Source of the DNA: Pararhizobium gei
Lineage (GTDB): Bacteria > Pseudomonadota > Alphaproteobacteria > Rhizobiales > Rhizobiaceae
Direction: 5' to 3'
Assembly: GCF_029223885.1 (NCBI RefSeq)
Contig: NZ_CP119409.1
Span: forward strand, 1,266,001 to 1,330,000
DNA length: 64,000 nucleotides
Part shown: positions 55,336 to 64,000 of the stretch, one piece after another
Numbering within the stretch: the first letter of the stretch is position 1
Layout of the letters: each line of letters begins with the position of its first letter
Notes under the pieces: model-generated
Database searches by the model: none
What the model was told of the DNA's origin: nothing
Seen by the model: only the letters and a program-made list of their open reading frames with translations
Position numbers and translations under genes: made by a program

Positions 55336-55361
55336 GGGCGGCCTGCTTGTATAGGCCGCCC
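55336..55361 (+). terminator. Hairpin terminator after the RTX gene
   Basis: GGGCGGCCT (55336-55344) pairs perfectly with AGGCCGCCC (55353-55361); loop of eight bases. Lies 20 bases behind the stop and before glyQ. Confidence 0.65.
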
Positions 55362-55422
55362 CTTGACCCCTTCCGTGCGCCATGGCACCAGACAGCCAGC
55401 CAATTCAACCTGGACCATTGCC

Positions 55423-56385
55423 ATGACGACCGCCGCCCTGCCGGATCATATGAACCCGAAGCGTTCCTTCCAGGCGCTGATCCTGACCCTGCATGCCTAT
55501 TGGGCGGACAAGGGCTGCGCGGTGCTGCAGCCCTACGACATGGAAGTCGGTGCCGGCACTTTCCATCCGGCAACGACCCTTCGGGCGCTTGGGCCGAAAC
55601 CCTGGCGGGCCGCCTATGTCCAGCCGTCGCGCCGCCCAACGGACGGGCGTTATGGGGAAAACCCGAACAGGCTGCAGCATTATTATCAGTATCAGGTGAT
55701 CCTCAAGCCCAATCCATCCAATCTGCAGGAGCTTTACCTTGGCTCGCTGGCGGCCATCGGGCTTGATCCGCTGCTGCACGACATCCGCTTCGTCGAGGAC
55801 GACTGGGAAAGCCCGACGCTCGGCGCCTGGGGCCTTGGCTGGGAATGCTGGTGCGATGGCATGGAAGTCTCGCAGTTCACCTATTTTCAGCAGGTCTGCG
55901 GCATCGAGTGCTCGCCGGTGTCAGGCGAACTGACCTATGGCCTTGAGCGCCTCGCTATGTACGTCCAGGGCGTCGACAACGTCTACGATCTGAACTTCAA
56001 CGGCCGCGACGGCGACGAGAAGATCAGCTATGGCGATGTCTTCCTGCAGGCCGAGCAGGAATATTCCCGCTATAATTTCGAATACGCCAACACCGCCATG
56101 CTGCATCAGCATTTCATCGATGCGGAAAAGGAGTGCCTGGCGCTGCTCGTCGCCGGCGCGCCCGGCGGCGGGGACAGTCAGATCCTGCACAAATGCGTTT
56201 TCCCGGCCTATGACCAGTGCATCAAGGCAAGCCATGTCTTCAACCTTCTGGATGCCCGCGGCGTCATTTCGGTGACGGAGCGCCAGAGCTACATCCTGCG
56301 CGTCCGCACGCTCGCCAAGGCCTGCGGAGAAGCCTTTTTGTTGACGGACGCGGGCGGTATCAAACTGGCGGACAAGGCGGCCTGA
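55423..56385 (+). CDS. glyQ: Glycyl-tRNA synthetase alpha subunit
   Basis: 320-residue catalytic subunit of the alpha2beta2 enzyme. Family segments: [75 protein letters not shown] and [16 protein letters not shown] 55423 chosen by comparison of the N-terminus ([17 protein letters not shown]); a later ATG (55450) is possible. The beta subunit gene begins 5.6 kb downstream, with lemA, a second aroA and a toxin-antitoxin pair between. Confidence 0.97.
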   Translation: MTTAALPDHMNPKRSFQALILTLHAYWADKGCAVLQPYDMEVGAGTFHPATTLRALGPKPWRAAYVQPSRRPTDGRYGENPNRLQHYYQYQVILKPNPSNLQELYLGSLAAIGLDPLLHDIRFVEDDWESPTLGAWGLGWECWCDGMEVSQFTYFQQVCGIECSPVSGELTYGLERLAMYVQGVDNVYDLNFNGRDGDEKISYGDVFLQAEQEYSRYNFEYANTAMLHQHFIDAEKECLALLVAGAPGGGDSQILHKCVFPAYDQCIKASHVFNLLDARGVISVTERQSYILRVRTLAKACGEAFLLTDAGGIKLADKAA

Positions 56386-56500
56386 CGCTCAGCCGCTTTT
56401 CCAACTTGCGTTCGCAAGACGCTACCCTAACACCATGCCCGGACCAACCGGCGTGGAAAGCGGATGGTGGAAGCGGGCGCAGGCTGTTCTTTCGGTGCGT

Positions 56501-56647
56501 TCAGTCGCGGCGCAGACGCGGGCGGTTCATGCGGACCGGAACCATGGTCTGCCGGCGCCGGCTTTGCTTGTCCGCGCGGATCGCTGCCATATGGCTCAGG
56601 CTGATGAGAACGAGTGCTGACAGGGTGATCATGGAGAGGATGGTCAT
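56501..56647 (-). CDS. Small membrane protein, 48 residues
   Basis: Starts at ATG 56647 and ends TGA 56501. N-terminal transmembrane helix (MTILSMITLSALVLISLSHM) and an Arg-rich tail (RQTMVPVRMNRPRLRRD). Over 80% of third codon positions are G or C, unlike the other frames here, which argues for a real gene. No strong ribosome site. Function unknown; similar short proteins with one helix and a basic tail are common in rhizobia. Confidence 0.45.
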   Translation of the reverse strand: MTILSMITLSALVLISLSHMAAIRADKQSRRRQTMVPVRMNRPRLRRD

Positions 56648-56885
56648 GGGTCAAGGGTCGCACTTCTCTGATGATTCGGCGACGCCTCTGTCCGAGGCTT
56701 CGCTTCCAGTTTCGGAGGTGCCGTCATGGCGGTGGCTACGGACAAACTCGCCGCAGGACGCGAAACATCGGTCAACTATACGTGCCTGACGTTCAGCCGC
56801 AATCGCGAGTTCTAGCGAGGATTTCTGTCTCGGTGACGCGGGCGGAAGTGTGGCGCGGGCAGACAGCCGATCTTCATGCTGCGGC

Positions 56886-57083
56886 TCAGATCACATCGCT
56901 GGCGTCGACGCCGATCTGCCAGACCGGCTTCAGGGTTGGGTAGGCGCCGGTCGGCAACTGTCCGGCATAGATCTGGAGCGCCCGGCGGACGCCGGCCGGC
57001 TTTTCCATTGTTGCGCTGCTCGCATAGGCGAAGAACAAGGCCGAGAAGGCGATGACGTTGATGATGTTTGCGAGCGTTTTCAT
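56886..57083 (-). CDS. Small exported or membrane protein, 65 residues
   Basis: From ATG 57083: a hydrophobic N-terminus (MKTLANIINVIAFSALFFAYA, signal or anchor), then a short soluble part ending in KPVWQIGVDASDVI. A longer in-frame start exists 31 codons upstream but is hydrophilic and improbable. Only a weak GAAGAA precedes the ATG. The remaining space from 56386 to lemA shows small inverted repeats but no other gene I can support. Confidence 0.5.
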   Translation of the reverse strand: MKTLANIINVIAFSALFFAYASSATMEKPAGVRRALQIYAGQLPTGAYPTLKPVWQIGVDASDVI

Positions 57084-57284
57084 GATGGCGTTCTTCAGGG
57101 CTTGGCGTTGATCCGATGGGTGGATCATCTGCCGAACGACGCCATCGTGCGGTTCCCGGTGGAACAGGCCCTGCACGATTGCGATGAGAAAACGGCGTAA
57201 GCGGACGGCGGCGAGAATTGTCTTTCAACCCGGCCCGCCGATGCTTAAGTTGCTGAAAACCCGCCTTTCGGAAAGGAAGCCTCC

Positions 57285-57833
57285 ATGATCGGTCTTGGCA
57301 TTGCCGTGGTCGTCGTCCTCTACCTGGTCTTTCTCTACAACAGCCTCGTCAAGGCGCGGCAGGTGAAAGAGGAGGCATGGTCGGGCATCGATGTTCAGCT
57401 GAAGCGCCGCGCCGATCTCATTCCGAACCTCATCGAGACGGTCAAAGGCTATGCCGCCCATGAGAAGGGCACGCTTGAGGAGATCGTCGAACGGCGGAGC
57501 AAGGCTCAAGCGGTACCGCAGGGCGACGTCGCAGGCCGGGCTGCGGCCGAAGGATTGCTCAGCCAGTCGCTCGGCAAGCTTTTCGCTCTTGCCGAAGCCT
57601 ATCCCGACCTCAAGGCCAACCAGAACTTTTCCGAACTGCAGCAATCGCTGGGGGACATCGAAAACGAAGTGCAGATGGCCCGCCGCTACTACAACGGCGC
57701 TGCGCGCGATCTCAACGTCAAGATCGAAAGCGTACCGTCGAATTTCATCGCCGGTCCCTTCGGATTTACCAAGGCGGCCTATTTCGAAATCGCCGACGAC
57801 GCCGACCGGGCGGTCCCCGTGGTGAAGTTTTGA
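57285..57833 (+). CDS. lemA: LemA family protein
   Basis: 182-residue protein: N-terminal transmembrane helix (IGLGIAVVVVLYLVFLYNSLV), then a four-helix bundle with the family signature VKARQVKEEAWSGIDVQLKRRADLIPNLIETVKGYA and C-terminal ESVPSNFIAGPFGF-type segment. Strong GGAAAGGAAG ribosome site. LemA genes normally sit next to a DUF2207 or TPM_phosphatase gene; here an EPSP synthase gene intervenes before DUF2207. Function poorly known, envelope-related. Confidence 0.93.
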   Translation: MIGLGIAVVVVLYLVFLYNSLVKARQVKEEAWSGIDVQLKRRADLIPNLIETVKGYAAHEKGTLEEIVERRSKAQAVPQGDVAGRAAAEGLLSQSLGKLFALAEAYPDLKANQNFSELQQSLGDIENEVQMARRYYNGAARDLNVKIESVPSNFIAGPFGFTKAAYFEIADDADRAVPVVKF

Positions 57834-57921
57834 CCTATCCGGAAATCCATCGTAGACGGCGTTTCAACAGAGACGAAGGGCGGGCCGCACAGACGGTGGG
57901 GCAGCGCCGGCAGCAAGAGAC

Positions 57922-59196
57922 ATGCGCATGAAAACCACAGACCAGAAACTCACCATCGTTCCGCCGGGCCATCCGCTTCAGGGTCGGGTGAGCCCCCCGG
58001 GGTCGAAATCCATCACCAACCGGGCATTGCTGCTGGCCGGCCTTGCAAAGGGCACGAGCCGCTTGACCGGTGCGCTGAAGAGCGACGACACCCGCTACAT
58101 GGCTGATGCGCTGAGTGCCATGGGTGTTGCCGTTTCGGAGCCGGACGATACTACGTTCGTCGTCACCGGCAACGGCAAGCTCCTGCCTCCGGAAAAGCCG
58201 CTTTTCCTCGGCAATGCCGGCACGGCAACGCGGTTCCTGACCGCCGCTGCGGCATTGGTGAATGGCACGGTGGTGGTCGATGGCGACGACCATATGCGCA
58301 AGCGTCCGATCGCGCCGCTGGTGACAGCGTTGCGTGACCTGGGTGTCACCGTCGAGGCTCCCACGGGTTGCCCGCCTGTGACTGTTTCCGGCACCGGCGA
58401 TTTCGGAACCGGCCGCGTGATTATCGACGCCGGACTGTCCAGCCAATATGTCTCGGCCCTCCTGATGGCGGCTGCCGGCGGCACACGGCCGGTCAATATA
58501 GAGCTTGCGGGCGACGAGATCGGCGCGCGCGGGTATATCGATCTCACCGTGGCGGCCATGCGTGCCTTCGGTGCCGAGGTGACGGAGGTCAGCCCCTCCA
58601 TTTGGCAGGTCGGCCCCACAGGCTATCACGCCACGGATTATGTCATCGAGCCCGATGCCTCGGCCGCGACCTATCTCTGGGCGGCGCAGGTGCTGACCGG
58701 CGGCCGCATCGACTTCGGTGTCGCGGCAGCGGCCTTCTCGCAGCCGGATGCGAAGTCCTATGCGGTCATCGCCAGTTTCCCGCATATGCCTGCCGTCATT
58801 GACGGATCGCAGATGCAGGATGCGGTGCCGACGCTGGCCGTTCTCGCTGCGTTCAACGAGACGCCTGTGCGCTTCACCGGCATCGAAAATCTGCGCGTCA
58901 AGGAATGCGACCGGGTGCGGGCGTTGTCCGCCGGCCTGTCGAACATCCGCCCCGGCCTCGGCATCGAGGAGGGCGACGATCTGCTGGTCGCCTCCGATCC
59001 GGCGCTGGCCGGGCAGACGCTGGCCGCCGAAATCGATACCTTTGCGGACCACCGCATCGCCATGAGCTTCGCGTTGGCCGGGCTGAAGATCGGGGGCATC
59101 ACCATCCTCGACCCCGGCTGCGTCGCAAAAACCTATCCGCGTTACTGGGACGAGCTTGCCGCGCTGGGCGTCGAATTGACCGGTGACAGGCCCTGA
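57922..59196 (+). CDS. 3-phosphoshikimate 1-carboxyvinyltransferase paralog (EPSP synthase)
   Basis: 424-residue EPSP synthase fold, joining shikimate-3-phosphate and PEP. PPGSKSITNRALLLAGL, KSDDTRYM, LFLGNAGTATRFLTAA, KRPIAPL, LRVKECDRV and FADHRIAMSFALAGLK are all present, so the active site seems complete. In GNAGTATRF (97-105) the residue corresponding to E. coli Pro101 is Phe105; the Gly96 equivalent is intact. It is placed between lemA and DUF2207 rather than with cmk/rpsA, so it is probably a second copy. Ribosome site modest. Confidence 0.9.
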   Translation: MRMKTTDQKLTIVPPGHPLQGRVSPPGSKSITNRALLLAGLAKGTSRLTGALKSDDTRYMADALSAMGVAVSEPDDTTFVVTGNGKLLPPEKPLFLGNAGTATRFLTAAAALVNGTVVVDGDDHMRKRPIAPLVTALRDLGVTVEAPTGCPPVTVSGTGDFGTGRVIIDAGLSSQYVSALLMAAAGGTRPVNIELAGDEIGARGYIDLTVAAMRAFGAEVTEVSPSIWQVGPTGYHATDYVIEPDASAATYLWAAQVLTGGRIDFGVAAAAFSQPDAKSYAVIASFPHMPAVIDGSQMQDAVPTLAVLAAFNETPVRFTGIENLRVKECDRVRALSAGLSNIRPGLGIEEGDDLLVASDPALAGQTLAAEIDTFADHRIAMSFALAGLKIGGITILDPGCVAKTYPRYWDELAALGVELTGDRP

Positions 59197-59250
59197 CCAC
59201 AGGATTGACCGTGCCCGCCTGCGTATAACCCGCCCGACTGGAGGATGTGC

Positions 59251-61179
59251 ATGAGAGTGCTGGTTGCGATCTTTGGCCTTTTCCTGCTGCTTTCGATGCA
59301 GGCGGCGCCGGCGCAGGCCATCGAGATGTTCAGGTCCTACCGTTCGGATATACAGGTCGCCAAAAGCGGCGTGCTGGCGGTCACCGAGACGATCCGCGCC
59401 AATGTCGAAGGAAACCGTATCAAGCGCGGAATCTACCGCGATTTGCCGCTGACCTTCACGGATGCGAGCGGCAAAACTGCAAGAGCGGATTTCAAGCTGG
59501 TCTCGGTGGAGCGCGACGGGGCGGCGGAGCCTTACCGGACGGAAAGCATCCCCGGCGGCATCCGCATCTATACCGGCGAAGCCGATATCTTCCTCCCGCA
59601 TGGCGAACACGTCTTCGCTATCACCTATGAGACGTCGCGCCAGATCCGTTTCTTTGCCGAGCATGACGAACTCTACTGGAATGTCACCGGCACGGAATGG
59701 GTTTTCCCCATCGATGAGGCCTCTGCCGTCTTGACACTGCCGCAAGGCGTGCGGCCTCGGGCGCTCGATGTCTTTACCGGCGCCTACGGATCAACGCAGA
59801 AGAACGCCCGCGCCGTAGAAGAAGGCGACCGGATAAGCTTTACCACCACAAGACCTCTTGCAGCCGGCGAGGGGCTGACCATTGCCGTCAAGATGCCGAA
59901 GGGCAGCATCGATCCGCCCTCTGCCTCGCAGGAAAATGTCTGGTGGCTGAAGGACAATCTGCACTGGATCCTCGCCATTGCCGGGCTCGTGATCACCACG
60001 CTCTATTACGCCCGCATGTGGCTGCGGGTCGGCCGCGATCCGGCTCGCGGTGTCATGGTGCCGCGATGGGACGCCCCGGACGGCATCTCCCCGGCGCTGG
60101 CGAACTATATCGACAACAGAGGCTTTTCCGGGCAGGGCTGGACGGCGCTGTCTGCGGCGGCACTCAATCTGGCAGTCGAAGGCTACGTCACTCTGGAAGA
60201 CTTGCAATCGTCGCTGGTGATCTCGCGCACGCAAAAGCCGCAACCCGCATCCCTTCAGGCCGGCGAAGCTGCCATTCTCGCCGCCGTCGAGCGCAATGGC
60301 GGAAAACTGGCCATCGACAAGGCTAATGGATCGAAAGTGCAGACGCTCGGCTCGGCATTCCGCAGTGCCATGGAAAAGGAACATCGCGGCAAATACTACA
60401 AGGCGAATACGTCTTACGTGGTCGGCGGAGTGCTTCTGTCTGCCGCCTTCCTCGGGGCTATCCTCACATTCGGCCGGCTCGGCGACAATGTCGTGCTGAT
60501 CATCCTGCCCGTCGTCGCGGCCGTCTTCGTCGCCATCTTTTCCATTGTTTTCGGCCGGCTCTTTAAAGGCCCAAAAACCCTTGGTGCGCGGATAGCCGCG
60601 ATCCTGGTCGTCGGGATAGTGGGCTTTTTCCTGGTGTCGGGCCTGCTGACCGTCCTTGCCGTCACCATCTATCAGGCTGTCGAGACCCATGAAATGCCGC
60701 TGCTGATCGGCATCGGCGGCATCGTCCTCGTCAATCTCCTGTTTCTTTATCTGATGGGCGCGCCGACGCCGATCGGATCGAAGATGATGGACGGCATCGA
60801 CGGCCTTCGCCAATATCTGACGCTTGCCGAACAGGAGCGGATGAACATGGCGGGCGTCCCCGCCATGTCGCCGCAGCATTTCGAAAAGCTCCTGCCTTAC
60901 GCGGTCGCGCTGGGCGTCGAAAAGCCCTGGTCGGAGACATTCGACCGCTGGCTGATTGCCGCAGCGGCAGGTGCTGCCGCCTACCAGCCTGCCTGGTACC
61001 ATGGCCAATCCTTCGGCTCCGGATCCTTCGGCGATCGCATGGGCGGCTTTGCCGGCTCCATGGCTGGCACCATGACCGCCTCGCTTCCACCGCCGCCCAA
61101 AAGTTCATCCTCCGGCTTCTCCTCCGGCGGCGGTTTTTCCGGCGGCGGCGGCGGGGGAGGCGGCGGAGGCGGGTGGTAG
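59251..61179 (+). CDS. DUF2207 membrane protein with Gly-rich tail
   Basis: 642-residue protein. Signal peptide (about 1-24, [21 protein letters not shown]), an extracytoplasmic DUF2207 domain (25-230: [44 protein letters not shown]), transmembrane segments near 245-265, 390-410, 415-440 and 450-500, and a C-terminus of Ser and Gly ending in a run of Gly and Trp. ATG 59251 chosen over 59245 because GGAGG would be too close to the latter. Belongs functionally with lemA; role unknown. Confidence 0.88.
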   Translation: MRVLVAIFGLFLLLSMQAAPAQAIEMFRSYRSDIQVAKSGVLAVTETIRANVEGNRIKRGIYRDLPLTFTDASGKTARADFKLVSVERDGAAEPYRTESIPGGIRIYTGEADIFLPHGEHVFAITYETSRQIRFFAEHDELYWNVTGTEWVFPIDEASAVLTLPQGVRPRALDVFTGAYGSTQKNARAVEEGDRISFTTTRPLAAGEGLTIAVKMPKGSIDPPSASQENVWWLKDNLHWILAIAGLVITTLYYARMWLRVGRDPARGVMVPRWDAPDGISPALANYIDNRGFSGQGWTALSAAALNLAVEGYVTLEDLQSSLVISRTQKPQPASLQAGEAAILAAVERNGGKLAIDKANGSKVQTLGSAFRSAMEKEHRGKYYKANTSYVVGGVLLSAAFLGAILTFGRLGDNVVLIILPVVAAVFVAIFSIVFGRLFKGPKTLGARIAAILVVGIVGFFLVSGLLTVLAVTIYQAVETHEMPLLIGIGGIVLVNLLFLYLMGAPTPIGSKMMDGIDGLRQYLTLAEQERMNMAGVPAMSPQHFEKLLPYAVALGVEKPWSETFDRWLIAAAAGAAAYQPAWYHGQSFGSGSFGDRMGGFAGSMAGTMTASLPPPPKSSSSGFSSGGGFSGGGGGGGGGGGW

Positions 61180-61202
61180 CCTTCACCACCCTGGTCACTT
61201 CC

Positions 61203-61219
61203 GTATCATGCGGTGATAC
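61203..61219. promoter_or_regulatory. HigA-type operator 1
   Basis: GTATCA-TGCGG-TGATAC, a perfect 6-bp inverted repeat with 5-base spacer. It is the first of two identical-arm palindromes in front of higB, with a TTGACG -35-like hexamer directly after it (61220). Probable autoregulation site for the antitoxin. Confidence 0.7.
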
Positions 61220-61238
61220 TTGACGGCGGCAAGGATAT

Positions 61239-61255
61239 GTATCATCATTTGATAC
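61239..61255. promoter_or_regulatory. HigA-type operator 2
   Basis: GTATCA-TCATT-TGATAC, same arms as operator 1, 36 bases further on and 15 bases before the higB start. The two sites bracket the candidate promoter, so bound antitoxin would block RNA polymerase. Confidence 0.7.
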
Positions 61256-61270
61256 TTATGGAGACGCTCG

Positions 61271-61552
61271 ATGATCCGTTCGTTCAAGGACAAGCTGTCT
61301 CGATCCATTGCCGATGGCACGGTGAAGAAGGGTTTTCCGGCGGATCTGGTTCGCAAGGCGCAGCAACTGCTGATCTTCCTGAACGCGGCTGCCGACATAA
61401 GGGATCTGCGATCGCCGCCGGGAAACCGTCTGGAGAAGCTGTCGGGAGACCGCGACGGGCAATATTCGATCCGCATTAACCAGCAATGGCGCATCTGCTT
61501 CGACTGGTCGGAGGGCGGCGCAGACGACGTTGAAATCGTGGACTATCACTGA
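61271..61552 (+). CDS. higB: HigB/RelE-type toxin
   Basis: 93-residue RelE-superfamily mRNA interferase: MIRSFKDKLSR, RKAQQLLIFLNAAADIRDLRSPPGNRLEKLSGDRDGQYSIRINQQWRICFDW is the typical HigB core (compact beta sheet with basic/His-free active site). GGAG seven bases upstream. The antitoxin gene starts 13 bases later, toxin first, which is the HigBA order. Confidence 0.93.
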   Translation: MIRSFKDKLSRSIADGTVKKGFPADLVRKAQQLLIFLNAAADIRDLRSPPGNRLEKLSGDRDGQYSIRINQQWRICFDWSEGGADDVEIVDYH

Positions 61553-61565
61553 CAAGGAAACTCGG

Positions 61566-61865
61566 ATGAGCATGATCAATCTGCCCGCGATCCATCCGGG
61601 CGAAATCCTGAAGGAACTCTATCTCGATCCATTGGAGATGAGCGCCGGGGCACTGGCAAAGAAACTGAATGTTCCAAGAACCCGCATTGAACGGATCGTC
61701 ACCGAGAAAAACGGCATAACCTCCGACACCGCCTTGCGCCTTGCCAGGTTTTTCGGAACGACACCCGAATTCTGGATGAACATGCAGGTGAGCTACGATC
61801 TCAAGATCGAGGCCGAGCGCAGCAGCGCCGCGATCGCACGCATCCCTGTCCGCGATGCTGCCTGA
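61566..61865 (+). CDS. higA: HigA antitoxin
   Basis: 99-residue XRE-type HTH antitoxin: [66 protein letters not shown] is characteristic. Binds HigB and its own promoter. AAGGAAAC gives a good site for ATG 61566. A second Met two codons later is possible. 92 bases separate it from glyS. Confidence 0.94.
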   Translation: MSMINLPAIHPGEILKELYLDPLEMSAGALAKKLNVPRTRIERIVTEKNGITSDTALRLARFFGTTPEFWMNMQVSYDLKIEAERSSAAIARIPVRDAA

Positions 61866-61957
61866 ACAGCGAGTTTTCCACCATTGAACGGATGACTTTT
61901 GCTGCCGGGCTTGCTAAGCCCGCCGCAGTCCCTGATCCCACAGAAAAGCATTCTTCC

Positions 61958-64000
61958 ATGCCCGATCTTCTGCTTGAACTCCGCTCCGAGGAAATCCCGG
62001 CTCGCCTGCAGCGCAAGGCCGCTGGTGACCTGAAGAAGCTTCTGACCGATGCGCTGGTGGAAGCGGGGCTGACCTATGAGGGCGCGCGGGAATACTGGAC
62101 GCCGCGCCGGCTGACGCTGGACATTCGCGGCCTGAACGCCCGGTCCGCCGATATACGCGAGGACCGCAAGGGACCGCGCACCGACGCCAACGAAAAGGCG
62201 ATCGAAGGCTTTTTGCGCGGGGCGGGGCTGGCATCCATCGATCAGGCGCATGTCCACAGCGATCCGAAGAAGGGCGATTTCTACGTCGCCCATATCGTCA
62301 AGCCCGGCCGCCCCGCCGAGGAGATCATCGCCGAGGTGATGCCCGGCATCATCCGGAATTTTCCATGGCCGAAACCCATGCGCTGGGGCGCTTCCTCGGC
62401 AAAGCCCGGCGCGCTCTGGTGGGTGCGGCCGCTGCAGTCGATCATCTGCCTGTTCGGGCCTGAAAACGAGGAAACCCAGGTCATCCCGTTCGAAGTCGAC
62501 GGTATCTTCGCTTCCAACGTCACCTACGGCCATCGCTTTCATGCTCCGGATGCGATCACCGTGCGCCGCTTTGCCGATTATGCCGACAAGTTGGAAAAGG
62601 CCAAGGTCGTGCTCGATGCCGAGCGCCGCAAGGATATCATTCTCCACGACGCCCGCGACATCGCCTTTGCCAACGGACTGGAACTGGTCGAGGACGAGGC
62701 GCTGCTGGAGGAAGTCTCGGGATTGGTCGAATGGCCGCAGGTGCTGATGGGCGCCTTCGAGGAGGCCTATCTCGAAATCCCCTCGGAAATCATCCGGCTG
62801 ACCATCAAGACCAACCAGAAATGCTTCGTCACGCGCCCGATGGGTGAAGAAAACCTCTCCAACAAATTCATCCTCGTCGCCAATATCGAGGCGAAGGACG
62901 GCGGTGCGGACATCATCCACGGCAACGGCAAGGTGGTGCGCGCCCGCCTCTCCGACGCACGGCATTTCTGGACCCGCGACCAGGGCAACCTGCCGGATCT
63001 CGAAACGCTGGAGGCATCGGCACAAAAATTCGATCTCGATCTGACAAAACCGCTCGACCAGCGCATGGCGAAGCTCGACGCGCTGAATGTGACGTTCCAT
63101 GCCAAGCTGGGCACGCAGGGCGAGCGCGTGCAGCGCATTCGCGCTCTGGCCGCCGAACTTGCCAAGGCGACCGGCGCGGACCCGAAACTGGTCGATCGTG
63201 CCGTTGTGCTCGCCAAAGCCGATCTGCGCACCGAGGCCGTCGGCGAATTTCCCGAGCTTCAGGGCCTGATGGGCCGCAAATATGCGCTGCTTCAGGGCGA
63301 AGACCCTTCCGTCGCCGCCGCCATCGAGGATCACTGGAAACCGCAGGGCCCGTCCGACCGCCTGCCGGCCGACGCTGTTGGTTTGACGGTGGCGCTGGCT
63401 GACAAGCTGGATACGCTGGTGGGCTTCTGGGCCATCGACGAGAAGCCGACGGGTTCGAAGGATCCCTATGCGCTGCGCCGTGCGGCGTTGGGCGTGGTGC
63501 GGATTTTGCTGGAACGAGGTATTAGGCTTCCTCTTTCCGAGGCGATTCAAAGTGCGGCAGTGGAAGTGGAAGATCATATCCGCAACATTGAACATGATAA
63601 GCATTTTGAAGCTGCCATACGGCTTGAAGGTGCTGGTATTGATGACATCACTGATCGCGTGATGGATGTAACATATCAGTCCCGTCTCGATATCCAGCCT
63701 ATTGTCACCGACCTCCTCTCCTTTTTCCATGACCGCCTCAAAGTTTACCTGCGTGACCTCGGCGCACGCCATGACCTGATCGACGCCGTTCTGGCTGCGT
63801 CCCCCTCATCCGGCCTTTCAGGCCACCTTCTCCCCGTGGGGGAGAAGAGGGAGCAAGGGGCGGCGGCAGAGACCTGGTCTCCCCAGCGGGGAGAAGGTGG
63901 CGCGTATGCGCCGGATGAGGGGGGCGAAGCCACGACCGCGAATGACGACCTCCTGATGGTCGCCCGCCGCGTCGAAGCCCTCACGGCCTTTATCACCTCC
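61958..64000 (+). CDS. glyS: Glycyl-tRNA synthetase beta subunit, 3' end beyond the window, with inserted repeat
   Basis: 681 residues visible; the frame is open to the last base, so the C-terminus is cut off by the window. Typical start [18 protein letters not shown], then [84 protein letters not shown]-type domain helps tRNA binding. Two oddities: the segment 63514-63700 is lower in GC and longer than expected, and 63801-63924 carries a palindromic repeat read in frame between IDAVLA and NDDLLM. Confidence 0.96.
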   Translation, partial: MPDLLLELRSEEIPARLQRKAAGDLKKLLTDALVEAGLTYEGAREYWTPRRLTLDIRGLNARSADIREDRKGPRTDANEKAIEGFLRGAGLASIDQAHVHSDPKKGDFYVAHIVKPGRPAEEIIAEVMPGIIRNFPWPKPMRWGASSAKPGALWWVRPLQSIICLFGPENEETQVIPFEVDGIFASNVTYGHRFHAPDAITVRRFADYADKLEKAKVVLDAERRKDIILHDARDIAFANGLELVEDEALLEEVSGLVEWPQVLMGAFEEAYLEIPSEIIRLTIKTNQKCFVTRPMGEENLSNKFILVANIEAKDGGADIIHGNGKVVRARLSDARHFWTRDQGNLPDLETLEASAQKFDLDLTKPLDQRMAKLDALNVTFHAKLGTQGERVQRIRALAAELAKATGADPKLVDRAVVLAKADLRTEAVGEFPELQGLMGRKYALLQGEDPSVAAAIEDHWKPQGPSDRLPADAVGLTVALADKLDTLVGFWAIDEKPTGSKDPYALRRAALGVVRILLERGIRLPLSEAIQSAAVEVEDHIRNIEHDKHFEAAIRLEGAGIDDITDRVMDVTYQSRLDIQPIVTDLLSFFHDRLKVYLRDLGARHDLIDAVLAASPSSGLSGHLLPVGEKREQGAAAETWSPQRGEGGAYAPDEGGEATTANDDLLMVARRVEALTAFITS
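63801..63924. repeat. Palindromic element inside glyS, in frame
   Basis: Outer arms CCCCCTCATCCGGC (63801-63814) and GCCGGATGAGGGGG (63910-63923) are perfect 14-bp inverted repeats; inner arms GCCACCTTCTCCCC (63822-63835) and GGGGAGAAGGTGGC (63888-63901) also pair perfectly. About 124 bases in all. It differs in sequence from the ispE element yet has the same architecture and length. Confidence 0.85.

Overview
The window reads as a chromosomal segment of an alphaproteobacterium of the family Rhizobiaceae (Rhizobium/Agrobacterium-like). The reasons are high GC; a flagellin with rhizobial-type ends; the order pmbA - inositol-monophosphatase-like - DUF4170 - waaA ... lpxK - DUF2093 - mutL; an ATP synthase F0 operon (atpI-B-E-F'-F) separate from F1; a long-chain (ubiquinone) prenyl synthase; an EcfG-type stress promoter; and palindromic elements like the small mosaic repeats of rhizobia. 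Genus assignment is inference. Most genes are core housekeeping, with a few accessory insertions.

Layout. 1-7335: 3' part of ileS, a lipoprotein, an acetyltransferase, tadA (opposite strand), an RsuA/RluB pseudouridine synthase with a very long charged tail, rsmD and a patatin-like lipase. 7342-18573: a Kef-type antiporter, pmbA, then the lipid A/Kdo block (IMPase-like, DUF4170, waaA, lpxK, DUF2093) and mutL; a HAD phosphatase and an isolated flagellin gene lie between waaA and lpxK. 18855-22994: signalling genes (a PAS-PAS-receiver protein without kinase, a GGDEF-EAL protein) and a LysR regulator. 23085-26714: an MttB-type methyltransferase plus a trimethylamine-dehydrogenase-like flavoprotein, probably for methylated-amine breakdown. 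26769-31776: a stress-controlled PRC-barrel protein and a galactose/galactonate operon (SDR, dgoK, dgoA, SMP-30 lactonase) with a divergent IclR regulator and palindromic operator. 31968-33602: two tandem LuxR solos. 33603-34081: a gene-poor stretch with a sigma54-type promoter and a 17-bp hairpin.

34082-42954: mrp, corA-like and kup transporters, a SleB-type cell wall hydrolase and the F0 operon ending in a textbook terminator. 42995-55361: small secreted proteins, rnhB, a radical SAM protein, a short glycosyltransferase, moaB, ispE (with a palindromic repeat inserted in frame), a TPR protein, the polyprenyl diphosphate synthase, a TrmN6-like methyltransferase, an S49 protease and an RTX-type secreted protein. 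55423-64000: glyQ, two small membrane proteins, lemA, a second EPSP synthase, a DUF2207 protein, a HigBA toxin-antitoxin pair with twin operators, and glyS, which runs off the end and carries another palindromic repeat in frame.

The items most worth a second look are the coding palindromic repeats in two essential genes (ispE and glyS), the methylamine module without a corrinoid protein and with a replaced Fe-S ligand, the flagellin inside the lipid A block, the sigma54/hairpin locus before mrp, Mrp without its CxxC motif, and the EPSP synthase with Phe in place of the usual Pro101.
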